64,000 bases of DNA from NCBI GenBank assembly GCA_029959605.1, contig JASCOC010000008.1, positions 1 to 64,000 of the forward strand. The letters run 5' to 3'. The DNA comes from Lysobacteraceae bacterium PS02340 (GTDB lineage Bacteria > Pseudomonadota > Gammaproteobacteria > Xanthomonadales > Xanthomonadaceae). The notes beneath the pieces are model-generated. The model was not told where the DNA came from. It ran no database searches and saw only the letters and a list, made by a program, of their open reading frames with translations. Positions 33,093-40,844 of this stretch are shown one piece after another. Position numbers and translations under genes: made by a program. Numbering within the stretch: the stretch's first letter is position 1; the number at the start of each line of letters is the position of its first letter.

Positions 33093-34403
33093 TCAACGCG
33101 GGGCGGCGCCCCGGTTCGGGTGCAGGGATTCCGCATCGGCCTGCTGCTGTTGCGCCCGACCCAGCCAGATGCCCAACGCCGCCCAGACCAGCGCCAAGGG
33201 CACGACCACGCTCACCAGCCCGCCGAGCGCCAGGCCCAGGCGTCCGAGCACGCCCTCGGTCTGCGCGCCGACCACATCGCCCACGCGGTAGACGAAGGTG
33301 TCGATGAAGGCCTTGGCCTTGTATTTGTCCTCGCGGCCGACGACGGTGAACAGCGTCTCGCGCGCGGGGCGGGTCAGGCCACGCTGGATCGCGCGGTTGG
33401 TGGCTTCGAGCAGGATCAGCACCAGGAACGAGCCGTAGATCGCCAGACCGATGAAGCCGACCGCCATCGCGATCGGCAGCAAGGCCAGCGCGAAGGCCAG
33501 CCCGAGTCGGCGGATGATGTGACCGGTCAGGGTGACCTGCAGCACCAGCACCGCGACCTGGGTCCACATGTCGATATTGCCGAGCAGCCCGGTGCGCGCA
33601 TCGAGATCGGTTTCGGCTGCGGCCACCATCTGCAAACGGGTGAAGTAGATGAAGGTCGCGACGATGGTCATGATCACCACGTAGCCGGCGATGCCCATCA
33701 GATAGCGCGACGCGAACACCGCGCGGATGCCGGCCAGTGCGCTGCCACCGATGCGGACGGCCTCCGGGTCCTGCATCGGCGCATCGCGTGGCCCGTCGGA
33801 CCGCAGCCGCACCAGCCACCAGGCCAGCACGATCGACGCCGCGAGAAATCCTGCGGCGACCAGCAGCAGCGCCGGCGTGCCCAGCGGCTCGGCCAGTTGC
33901 GCGGCAAGCCAGGGGCCGAAGATCGCGCCGAGCGTGCCGCCGACCGCGATCAGCGCGAACAGCCGCTTGCCCTGATCGCTGCTGAAGCGATCGGCCAGCA
34001 GCGCCCAGAAGACCATCGTCACGAACAGGTTGAACACGCTGAACCAGACGTAGAACACCTGCCCGCTGCGCGCGCCGACGGCGCCCGGTGCGAACACGAG
34101 CAGCGCCCAGAACCCGACCAGGCTCAGCGCGAAGAACGCATACGTCGCCGAGATGAAATGCAGCCGCCGCAGGCGCGCGACCAGCCAGCCGAACACCGGA
34201 TTGACCAGCAGCGTCACGACTGCGGTGCCGATGAACAGCCAGCGCACGCTGTCGAGTCCGCGCTCCATGCCCAGCGCGTCGCGCGCCGGTCGCAACATCA
34301 TCAATGCGGTCAGGATGCAGAAGAAGAACAGACCCGCGACCAGCACCAGCGCGGCCTCGCCGCGTCGGAGATTGAAAAGGTCGGCGATCCTGCCGTCGGA
34401 CAT
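33093..34403 (-). CDS. MFS-type carrier related to NTP/NDP exchangers
   Basis: A 436-residue protein with about 12 membrane helices: FNLRRGEAALVLVAGLFFFC, LMMLRPARDALGMERG, SGQVFYVWFSVFNLFVTMVF, FALIAVGGTLGAIFGPWLA and, in the second half, RGLTRPARETLFTVVGREDK, KAKAFIDTFVYRVGDVVGAQ. The last two blocks are typical of the Npt1/Npt2-like subgroup often annotated as NTP/NDP exchange transporter, although in free-living bacteria the substrate is untested. The ATG at 34403 follows the aldo-keto reductase stop by 13 bp, so these two are co-transcribed. The C-terminal tail is Gln/Ala-rich. Confidence 0.85.
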   Translation of the reverse strand: MSDGRIADLFNLRRGEAALVLVAGLFFFCILTALMMLRPARDALGMERGLDSVRWLFIGTAVVTLLVNPVFGWLVARLRRLHFISATYAFFALSLVGFWALLVFAPGAVGARSGQVFYVWFSVFNLFVTMVFWALLADRFSSDQGKRLFALIAVGGTLGAIFGPWLAAQLAEPLGTPALLLVAAGFLAASIVLAWWLVRLRSDGPRDAPMQDPEAVRIGGSALAGIRAVFASRYLMGIAGYVVIMTIVATFIYFTRLQMVAAAETDLDARTGLLGNIDMWTQVAVLVLQVTLTGHIIRRLGLAFALALLPIAMAVGFIGLAIYGSFLVLILLEATNRAIQRGLTRPARETLFTVVGREDKYKAKAFIDTFVYRVGDVVGAQTEGVLGRLGLALGGLVSVVVPLALVWAALGIWLGRAQQQQADAESLHPNRGAAPR

Positions 34404-34416
34404 CTTGGCCCGCGCC

Positions 34417-35382
34417 TCAGGCGAACTGCGCGACGAGTTCGGCCTGCTGCGCCGCACTCAGCAACGGCCCGGTGCCGGCGCGCAGCTGGTCGGCCTGGCG
34501 GTCGGGCCGACCGGTCGCCGGGATCACCGCGGTCACCGCCGGGTGGCTGATCGCGAATTTCAGGAACAGCTGCGACCAGGACGTCACGCCGACGTCGTCC
34601 GCCCAGCCCGGCAGCGTGAGATCCTCGACCCGCGCAAATAGCTTGCCGTCGTCGAAGGCGCGGTTGATCAGCACGGCGATACCCAGTTCCTGCGCGACCG
34701 GCAGCACCGTCTGCGCGGCCTGCGGTGCATTGACCGAGTAGTTGACCTGCACGAAATCCGGGCGGTGCGCACGCATCGCCGCGACCAGCGGGGCATGGCC
34801 GCTTTCGAGATAGTGGGTCAGGCCGATGTATCGCGTTGCGCCGGAGGCCTTCAGCTGCTGCGCGTAGGGCCAGGCGATGTCGAGCGCGCGCAGGTTGTGG
34901 ACCTGCAGCAGCTCGACGTGATCGGTCTGCAGGCGGTGCCGGCTTTCGGCCCATTGCCGTTCCATCGCGGCGCGGTCGTCGGCGGCGATCTTGGTCGCCA
35001 GGAAGCAGCGGTCACGCCAGCCACCGGCGGCGAGCAGAGCGCCGAGTACCGCGTCCGCGTTGCTGTAATTGGGTGACGTGTCGAACAGCGTGGCGCCGCC
35101 ATCGAAGAAGACGCGGACGGTGTCCTGCAGGCGCGCGAAGTCAGGCGAATCCAGGGCGATCTCGTAGCTGCCGGACGTGCCCGCCCCGATGGCAGGCACG
35201 GTTTCGCCGGTGGATGGAATCGTGCAGCTGATCAGCGGGCCAGGGTGGGCGGCGTGCGGCGGCGCAGCGCCCGCACCTGCAGACGGCGCGGCGGCCTCGC
35301 GGCTGCAGGCCGCGATCGGAGCCAGCGCCAGGCCGGCGGCGGCAAGCGAGGCTGCACTGAGAAAACGGCGACGGGACGGCAT
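34417..35382 (-). CDS. Tat-exported aldo/keto reductase
   Basis: A 321-residue aldo-keto reductase with a twin-arginine leader (MPSRRRFLSAASLAAAGLAL, with a Cys after APIAA suggesting possible lipidation). The catalytic tetrad is visible: Asp in LFDTSPNYSN with Tyr, Lys in CFLATKIAADD and His in HVELLQVHNL. The NADPH-binding end has AVIPATGRPDRQADQLRAG. Tat-exported AKR proteins are found widely, but the cofactor supply outside the cytoplasm is unclear; folding with the cofactor before export is the usual explanation. First gene of a pair with the MFS carrier; the long upstream ORF extension is spurious. Confidence 0.88.
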   Translation of the reverse strand: MPSRRRFLSAASLAAAGLALAPIAACSREAAAPSAGAGAAPPHAAHPGPLISCTIPSTGETVPAIGAGTSGSYEIALDSPDFARLQDTVRVFFDGGATLFDTSPNYSNADAVLGALLAAGGWRDRCFLATKIAADDRAAMERQWAESRHRLQTDHVELLQVHNLRALDIAWPYAQQLKASGATRYIGLTHYLESGHAPLVAAMRAHRPDFVQVNYSVNAPQAAQTVLPVAQELGIAVLINRAFDDGKLFARVEDLTLPGWADDVGVTSWSQLFLKFAISHPAVTAVIPATGRPDRQADQLRAGTGPLLSAAQQAELVAQFA

Positions 35383-35654
35383 GGCGAACGCTCCTGCATC
35401 GGGTCGGCTCCCGATCATAGGCGGTTCGACACCACGAAGTCGGTCGCCCGACGCGCGTTTGACGTTTCCGGTCTGCATCGCGAAATCCGCCGGCCACCAC
35501 GCGGCATCGACGGCCGCAGGCTGTAGGCTGTGCATCCGGCCGGACCTGACCCGTCGCGCCGGTTCGCCGTTTCGCGTGTTGCCGCCCCAGGCGCGACCGG
35601 AAGGGTGAAGCCGAGGGGGTGGCCGGGTCGATGGCCGGGAGGGCCGACGCAACA

Positions 35655-36917
35655 ATGACGCTGGACGAACGCAGGCTCGCGGTGCGCGAGCTGAAGGTGG
35701 GCATGTATGTCTGCCGTCTGGACCGGCCGTGGGAAGGCACGCCGTTCCTGCTGCAGGGTGTGTTGATCGAGTCCGAGGACGACATCCGGACGCTGGATGG
35801 TCTGTGCGCGCATGTCTTCGTCGATGTCGAACGCGGCCTTGCGCCGGTCGGCCCGGCGCTGCAAGTGCTGGATGCTGCACCGCCGAAGCCCGCCGCGCCG
35901 CTGAAACCGCGCTGGCGCGCCTACGGCAACGACGAGATATCGGCCCTGCAGGGCGCGGCGACCTATCCCGAACAGATCGAGTTCGAGCAGGAACTGCCGC
36001 AGGCGCGCGAAGCGCATGCGCAGGCCGCGGCATTCGCCGAACGCGTGCTCGACGACGTGCGCGAGGGCCGCGCGATCGCGGTCGAGGAGGTGCGTGGTGC
36101 GGTCGAGCCGATGGTCCGCAGCCTGGTGCGCAACGCCGACGCCTTTCTGTGGCTCGACGCACTGCGCGCGCGCGGTGCCTACGAATACCGGCACGCGCTG
36201 TCGTGCAGCGCGCTGGCCGCGGCATTCGGTCGCCACGTCGGACTGCCGCAGGAATTGCTGATCGACATGGCCAGCGGCGCGCTGCTGCTCGACGTCGGCA
36301 AGTTGCGGCTCGATCCCGATCTGCTCGGTAGTAACACCGCGTACGACGACGATGCGCGCCGGCGGATGCAGGCGCACGTCGAGCAGGGCCTGGCGATCGT
36401 CGATGCCGGCGGCGCGGTGCCCGAACACGTTCGCGACATGATCCGCACCCACCACGAATGGATCGACGGCAGCGGGTATCCGCGCCGGCTTGAAGGCGAC
36501 GCGATTCCGCTGCTGGGCCGGGTCGCCGCGGTCGTCGACGCCTACGACGCAATGACCAGCGAACGTCCGCATCAGCCGGCAGCTGCGCAGCACGTCGCGT
36601 TGCAGGCGTTGTACCGCGGCCGTGGCAGCCAGTTCGCGGCCGAGATCGTCGAGCAGTTCATGCAGTGCATGAGCGTCTATCCGATCGGCGCACTGGTGGA
36701 GCTGAGCAGCGGCGAAGTCGCGATCGTCACCGCCCAGAACGCGGCGCGACGCCTGCAGCCGCGGGTGATGGTGCTGACCGATCCGGACAAACAGGTGCTG
36801 TCGCAGTTCCACTCGCTCGATCTCATGGTGCGCGCCAACAGCGACGACCCCGTGCGGATCGCAAGCGCGCTCGCGCCGGGCGCCTACGGCCTCGATCCGG
36901 TCGATCTGTTCCTGTGA
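35655..36917 (+). CDS. DUF3391/HD-GYP protein with altered HD dyad
   Basis: A 420-residue protein: DUF3391 domain at 1-130 (RRLAVRELKVGMYVCRLDRP) and HD-GYP domain at ~160-350. The GYP part is intact (IRTHHEWIDGSGYPRRLEGD, with DAYDAMTSERP), His180 is present, but the HD dyad reads ALLLDVGKL, with Leu212 where the metal-binding His is normally found. In the family this His-Asp pair ligates the di-iron site for c-di-GMP cleavage to GMP, so activity is doubtful; a binding or scaffold role is possible. The ATG at 35655 is chosen; in-frame ATG (35631) and GTG (35619) starts exist. The EAL gene starts 19 bp downstream, so the pair likely works together. Confidence 0.87.
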   Translation: MTLDERRLAVRELKVGMYVCRLDRPWEGTPFLLQGVLIESEDDIRTLDGLCAHVFVDVERGLAPVGPALQVLDAAPPKPAAPLKPRWRAYGNDEISALQGAATYPEQIEFEQELPQAREAHAQAAAFAERVLDDVREGRAIAVEEVRGAVEPMVRSLVRNADAFLWLDALRARGAYEYRHALSCSALAAAFGRHVGLPQELLIDMASGALLLDVGKLRLDPDLLGSNTAYDDDARRRMQAHVEQGLAIVDAGGAVPEHVRDMIRTHHEWIDGSGYPRRLEGDAIPLLGRVAAVVDAYDAMTSERPHQPAAAQHVALQALYRGRGSQFAAEIVEQFMQCMSVYPIGALVELSSGEVAIVTAQNAARRLQPRVMVLTDPDKQVLSQFHSLDLMVRANSDDPVRIASALAPGAYGLDPVDLFL

Positions 36918-36936
36918 CGCGGATGGGGCCCGTTCC

Positions 36937-38196
36937 GTGTTGAACCGTACCGCGGCATTGGCCGACGTGGCCGAATGCCTGCAGACGGCCCGGGCCGATG
37001 CGCCACTGGGCGTGGTCGTGCTGCGCGCGCAGCGCGTGCGAGAGATCGAGCTCGCACTGGGCTACGCGGCGGGCGAAGCGCTGGGTCATGCGATGCAGAC
37101 CGCACTGGAAGCCGCGGTGCGGCCGGGCGATCGCGTGCTGCGGATCGGCGAGCACGATTTCCTGGTGCTGTTGCCTGCGCTGCGCGGCCGCGCGCACGCT
37201 GCACTCGGCGCGGCCAAGTTCGTGCGTGCCCTGCAGCAACCGCTCAACTTCGGCGGCCAGCGGGCGCAGGCCACGGTCGTGGCGGGCATCGCGATCGCGC
37301 CGGAGGATGGTGACGACGCGGAACTGCTGTGTCGGCGCGCCGATCGTGCCTGCGACGACGCCGTGGATGGCGTGGAGCGGCACGCGTTCTGGAAGGCGCC
37401 CCCGATTCCACTCGATACCCTGCACGACGATCTGCGCGCGGCGATCGCCGACAATCAGCTGGTCGTGCATCTGCAGCCGATCGCGGGGCTGCCCGATCGC
37501 CGCATCCGGAGCTACGAAGCGCTGTCGCGCTGGACGCATCCGCAGCTCGGCAATATTCCGCCAGACGTCTTCATCGACGTCGCCGAACGCGGCGGCATGA
37601 TCGGCGAGCTCACGCGCTGGAACGTCAATGTCGCGCTGCGTCACCTGGCGACATTGCGCAGGGCGGGGCAGGCCACGCGGATCGCGGTGAATCTGTCGGT
37701 GGATGCCTTGCAACTGCCGGGATTCGTCGACCAGGTCCTCGATCTGTTGCGGCTGTGGGACGTGCCCGGCGAGTCGCTGGTGTTCGAGATCACCGAAAGC
37801 GCGTTGATGCGCGACATCGTGCGCTGCAGTCATCTGCTGGGCCAGCTGCGCGCGGGCGGCATCCGCATCGCGATCGACGATTTCGGCACCGGCTATTCGT
37901 CACTGGCGTATCTGCGCCGGTTGCCGATCGACGCGCTCAAGATCGATCGCAGCTTCGTCCGCGACATGGTCGAGGATGTGCGGGCACGCCGGATCGTCGG
38001 GACGATGATCGAGCTGGCGCACGATCTCGATCTGACCGTCGTGGCCGAAGGCATCGAAGACGAGGCCACACTCGCGCTGCTGCGCGACGCGCGCTGCGAC
38101 TTCGTGCAGGGCTATCTGATCGGGCGACCTGCGCCCGCCGATGCGGTGGTGGGCGACGCCTTGGCTCCGTCAGCGGCGCCGGTCGCGTCGTCGTAG
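36937..38196 (+). CDS. Degenerate GGDEF-EAL phosphodiesterase
   Basis: A 419-residue cytoplasmic protein. Residues 20-150 are a GGDEF fold whose signature reads RIGEHDF (71-75), so cyclase activity should be lost; it may bind GTP as a regulator. Residues 160-405 are an EAL domain with all usual elements: SYEALSRW (194-196), AVNLSVDAL, FEITESALM, IAIDDFGTGYSSLAYLRR, ALKIDRSFV, VVAEGIED and VQGYLIGRP. It should be an active c-di-GMP phosphodiesterase. The GTG start lies 19 bp behind the HD-GYP-like gene, forming a signalling pair. The C-terminus is Ala/Pro-rich. Confidence 0.9.
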   Translation: MLNRTAALADVAECLQTARADAPLGVVVLRAQRVREIELALGYAAGEALGHAMQTALEAAVRPGDRVLRIGEHDFLVLLPALRGRAHAALGAAKFVRALQQPLNFGGQRAQATVVAGIAIAPEDGDDAELLCRRADRACDDAVDGVERHAFWKAPPIPLDTLHDDLRAAIADNQLVVHLQPIAGLPDRRIRSYEALSRWTHPQLGNIPPDVFIDVAERGGMIGELTRWNVNVALRHLATLRRAGQATRIAVNLSVDALQLPGFVDQVLDLLRLWDVPGESLVFEITESALMRDIVRCSHLLGQLRAGGIRIAIDDFGTGYSSLAYLRRLPIDALKIDRSFVRDMVEDVRARRIVGTMIELAHDLDLTVVAEGIEDEATLALLRDARCDFVQGYLIGRPAPADAVVGDALAPSAAPVASS

Positions 38197-38221
38197 ACCG
38201 CGTCGCCCTGGACACGCAGCG

Positions 38222-38809
38222 TCAACGCAAACGCGCGGCCACCGCATCCCAGTTCACCAGCTGCCAGAACGCATCGAGATACTTCTGCCGGTTGTCGCGG
38301 TAGTCCAGATACCAGGCGTGTTCCCACAGCGAGATCGCGAGCAGCGGCGTGTCTTGCCCGGTGATCGGCGTGGCCGCGTTCGCGGTCGCCGCCAGCGCGA
38401 GGCGGCCGTCGGGCCGCTGCAGCAGCCAGACCCAGCCCGCGCCGAACGTCGCCAGGGCCAGTGCGTCGAAACGCGAACGGAAGCCGGCGAAGTCGCCGAA
38501 CTGGCGTGTGATCGCCTCGGCGAGACGGCCCTTGGGCTCGCCCCCGCCACCAGCGGCGGCAGGCTTGAGCGAATGCCAGTAAAAGCTGTTGTTCCAGATC
38601 TGCGCCGCATGATCGAAGGCCGCGCCCTGTGCCTTGCGCACGATGGTCTCCAGCGGCGCGTCGGCGAGTTCGCCACCTGCGAGCAGGGCGTTGAGCCGCT
38701 CGATGTGCCCACGTTGCAGATGCCCGTGATGCTGGTCGAGCGTGTCGCCCGACAGATGCGGCTCCAGCGCGGTGCGGTCGTAGGGCAGGGCGGCGAGTTC
38801 GAGGGGCAT
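38222..38809 (-). CDS. Fe/Mn superoxide dismutase-fold protein lacking two ligands
   Basis: A 195-residue protein clearly homologous to Fe/Mn SOD over its full length (LELAALPYDRTALEPHLSG, QIWNNSFYWHSLKP, GAGWVWLL, LWEHAWYLDYRDNRQKYLDA, FWQLVNWDAVAARL). Aligned with E. coli SodB, the metal ligands read His27 (kept), His74 to Asn74, Asp157 to Ser160 and His (kept as His164); the gateway Tyr35 is His. Two of four ligands are therefore gone and dismutase activity is unlikely without another metal geometry. The frame has no stops or frameshifts, so the protein is conserved as coding. It is divergent from the CGFS glutaredoxin operon. It could be a structural or redox-sensing paralogue. Confidence 0.88.
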   Translation of the reverse strand: MPLELAALPYDRTALEPHLSGDTLDQHHGHLQRGHIERLNALLAGGELADAPLETIVRKAQGAAFDHAAQIWNNSFYWHSLKPAAAGGGGEPKGRLAEAITRQFGDFAGFRSRFDALALATFGAGWVWLLQRPDGRLALAATANAATPITGQDTPLLAISLWEHAWYLDYRDNRQKYLDAFWQLVNWDAVAARLR

Positions 38810-38917
38810 GGACGGCGGTCCGTTGGTCGATGGCGGCGACGCGATAGAATGCACCAATTCCGAAACCCGATCCCCGCCGGCGCCGCGCCCGCGGTGTGGT
38901 CCACAGGGAGCGTCACC

Positions 38918-39238
38918 GTGTCGATCCTCGAACACATCCAGGCCGAAATCGACGGCCATGCCATCGTGTTGTTCATGAAGGGCACGCCGCGTTTTCCAAT
39001 GTGCGGATTTTCCAGTCGCACGGTTGCAGCCCTGCACGAAGCCGGCGCGAAGGACTACCGCACCATCAACGTCCTCGAGGCGCCCGAGATCCGCGCCAAC
39101 CTGCCGCGGTTCTCGAACTGGCCGACATTCCCGCAGCTCTTCATCCACGGCGAACTGATCGGCGGCTGCGACATCACCCTCGAACTGCACGAGTCCGGCG
39201 AGCTGTCGCGCATGGTGGCCGAGGTGCTGGCGGCGTGA
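38918..39238 (+). CDS. grxD: Monothiol glutaredoxin, Grx4/GrxD family
   Basis: A 106-residue CGFS-type glutaredoxin. Features are VLFMKGTPRFPMCGFSSR with the single active Cys, the WPTFPQLFIHGELIGGCDI block with cis-Pro and the glutathione-binding GG-x-D. Such proteins carry and transfer [2Fe-2S] clusters with glutathione, often with BolA. Starts with GTG preceded by AGGGAG. First gene of an operon with the SDR-fold protein (GTGA overlap) and the MarC gene. Confidence 0.94.
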   Translation: MSILEHIQAEIDGHAIVLFMKGTPRFPMCGFSSRTVAALHEAGAKDYRTINVLEAPEIRANLPRFSNWPTFPQLFIHGELIGGCDITLELHESGELSRMVAEVLAA

Positions 39239-39990
39239 GCACGGCCGCTGCCGAGGCCCTGCCGGGCGCCCTGGCCGGACGCGTCGTGCTGGTCGTCGGC
39301 GCTGCCGGCGGCCTCGGTGAAGCGGCCTCGCTGGCGTGCGCCGAGGCCGGTGCGTCGCTGGTGCTGCTCGGTCGGCGCGTGCTGAAACTCAATCGTCTGC
39401 ACGATCGCCTGCAGAAGGCAGGCGCAGCGCCCGCGCTGTATCCGCTCGATCTCGAAGGCGCCAGCCCGGACGATCATGCTGAACTCGCCGCGCGGATCGA
39501 GGCGGAATTCGGCCGGCTCGACGGCATCCTGCATGTCGCCGCGTCCTTCGATGGACTGACCCCGCTCGAACTGACCGATCCGGCAGCGTTCGCGCGTGCG
39601 CTGCACGTCAACCTCACCGCACGCTGGTGGCTGACCCAGGCCTGCCTGCCTGTGTTGCGCCGCGCCGGTGGCGCCTCGGTCGTCTTCGCGATCGACGATC
39701 CCGCGCGTACGAGCGCTGCCTACTGGGGCGGCTACGGACTGGCACAAGCCGGGCTGTCGGCGCTGGTCGGCATGCTGCAGGCCGAACTCGGCGATGCCCC
39801 CGTCCGCGTCAGTGGCCTGCTGCCGCCACCGATGCGCACGCCGTTGCGAGCCAGGGCCCACGTCGAGGCAGAGGACCGCATCGCCCGGTCGCCGGCTGAA
39901 GTCGCGGCCCATTGCGTCGCGTTGCTGTCGCCCGCCGGCGCGTCGCATCGCGGGCAGCTGTGGGCACCTGATACGGCGCGCTCCGCATGA
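39235..39990 (+). CDS. SDR-fold protein with altered catalytic residues
   Basis: A 251-residue short-chain dehydrogenase fold, nearest in layout to YciK. The NAD(P) motif VVGAAGGLGEAAS (about 21-32) and LGRR cofactor-specificity region are good, but the active-site signature reads YWGGYGLAQAGL: Tyr167 is present, the Lys four residues later is Gln171, and the catalytic Ser 13 residues earlier is Asp. Reductase activity is therefore doubtful. The GTG start overlaps the glutaredoxin stop (GTGA), and its own stop overlaps the MarC start (ATGA), so expression is tightly coupled. It may bind NAD(P) as a sensor or serve a structural role. Confidence 0.88.
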   Translation: MSTAAAEALPGALAGRVVLVVGAAGGLGEAASLACAEAGASLVLLGRRVLKLNRLHDRLQKAGAAPALYPLDLEGASPDDHAELAARIEAEFGRLDGILHVAASFDGLTPLELTDPAAFARALHVNLTARWWLTQACLPVLRRAGGASVVFAIDDPARTSAAYWGGYGLAQAGLSALVGMLQAELGDAPVRVSGLLPPPMRTPLRARAHVEAEDRIARSPAEVAAHCVALLSPAGASHRGQLWAPDTARSA

Positions 39991-40589
39991 CCATCGCCTC
40001 GGCCGCGCTGCTGCTGTTCCTGATCCTGGATCCGCTGGGCAACATCCCGGTGTTCCTGAGCATGCTGCGGCGGCTCACCCCGCAGCGCCAGCGCATCGTG
40101 CTGGCCCGGGAGCTGCTGATCGCGTTGATCGTGCTGATGGCGTTCCTGTGGGCGGGCAAGTACGCGCTGGAAGTCATGCACCTGCGGCAGGAATCTGTGG
40201 CGATCGCCGGCGGCATCGTGCTGTTCCTGATCGGCATCCGCATGATCTTCCCGCCGCCCGAAGGATTGATGGGCGAGATTCCGGACGGCGAGCCTTTCAT
40301 CGTGCCGATGGCGATCCCGCTGGTCGCCGGCCCGTCCGGCATGGCCGCCGTGATGCTGATGGGCAGCAACGAGCCCGACCGGCTCGGGGAATGGAGCCTG
40401 GCGCTGCTGATAGCGTGGGGCGCGACGGCCGCGATCCTGTTCTCGGCCACCTATCTCTACAAGCTGCTCGGTGCGCGGGCGCTGACCGCGATCGAGCGGC
40501 TGATGGGGATGCTGCTCGTCGCGATCTCGGTGCAGATGCTGCTCGACGGTCTCGTCAGCTACCTCCGGGCCGGCCTCGCGCCCATGTGA
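39987..40589 (+). CDS. MarC family integral membrane protein (YhgN-like)
   Basis: A 200-residue protein with six membrane helices, MarC family. Signatures are LLLFLILDPLGNIPVFLSML, SVAIAGGIVLFLIGIRMIFP, the FIVPMAIPLVAGPSGMAAVM central motif and LMGMLLVAISVQMLLDGL. Despite the name, MarC proteins have not been confirmed as antibiotic transporters and the function is unknown. The ATG overlaps the stop of the SDR-fold gene. Last gene of the grxD operon. Confidence 0.92.
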   Translation: MTIASAALLLFLILDPLGNIPVFLSMLRRLTPQRQRIVLARELLIALIVLMAFLWAGKYALEVMHLRQESVAIAGGIVLFLIGIRMIFPPPEGLMGEIPDGEPFIVPMAIPLVAGPSGMAAVMLMGSNEPDRLGEWSLALLIAWGATAAILFSATYLYKLLGARALTAIERLMGMLLVAISVQMLLDGLVSYLRAGLAPM

Positions 40590-40682
40590 GTGCGGCGTGA
40601 CCACAGTGCGACAAGGACTTACGCGTCTTTGTTCCAGCTGGTCATAAAAGTCAATGCGGTCAGTGGTTTGCGCCTGCCCACT

Positions 40683-40735
40683 ACTGTCATGGCACTGTCA
40701 CTTCGATTGTTTACCGTGTTAACCTGTTGTTAACC
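40683..40735 (+). promoter_or_regulatory. Two 11-bp-period direct repeat pairs upstream of the Oar-like gene
   Basis: ACTGTCA occurs at 40683-40689 and 40694-40700; GTTAACC at 40718-40724 and 40729-40735. Both pairs have an 11-bp period, one helical turn, which suits cooperative binding by a regulator on one DNA face. They lie 110-160 bp before the receptor start in an otherwise gene-free 255-bp interval. No clear -35/-10 is marked. Confidence 0.4.
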
Positions 40736-40844
40736 ACGGCGCTTCGCCGCGAGCCGTGGCGGGGCCCCCATTCTTGTTTCAAGACCTGACCGTCGCTCGC
40801 CATCCGGCCTGCGCCGCAATCCACGTATCGAGGCTATACAACCC

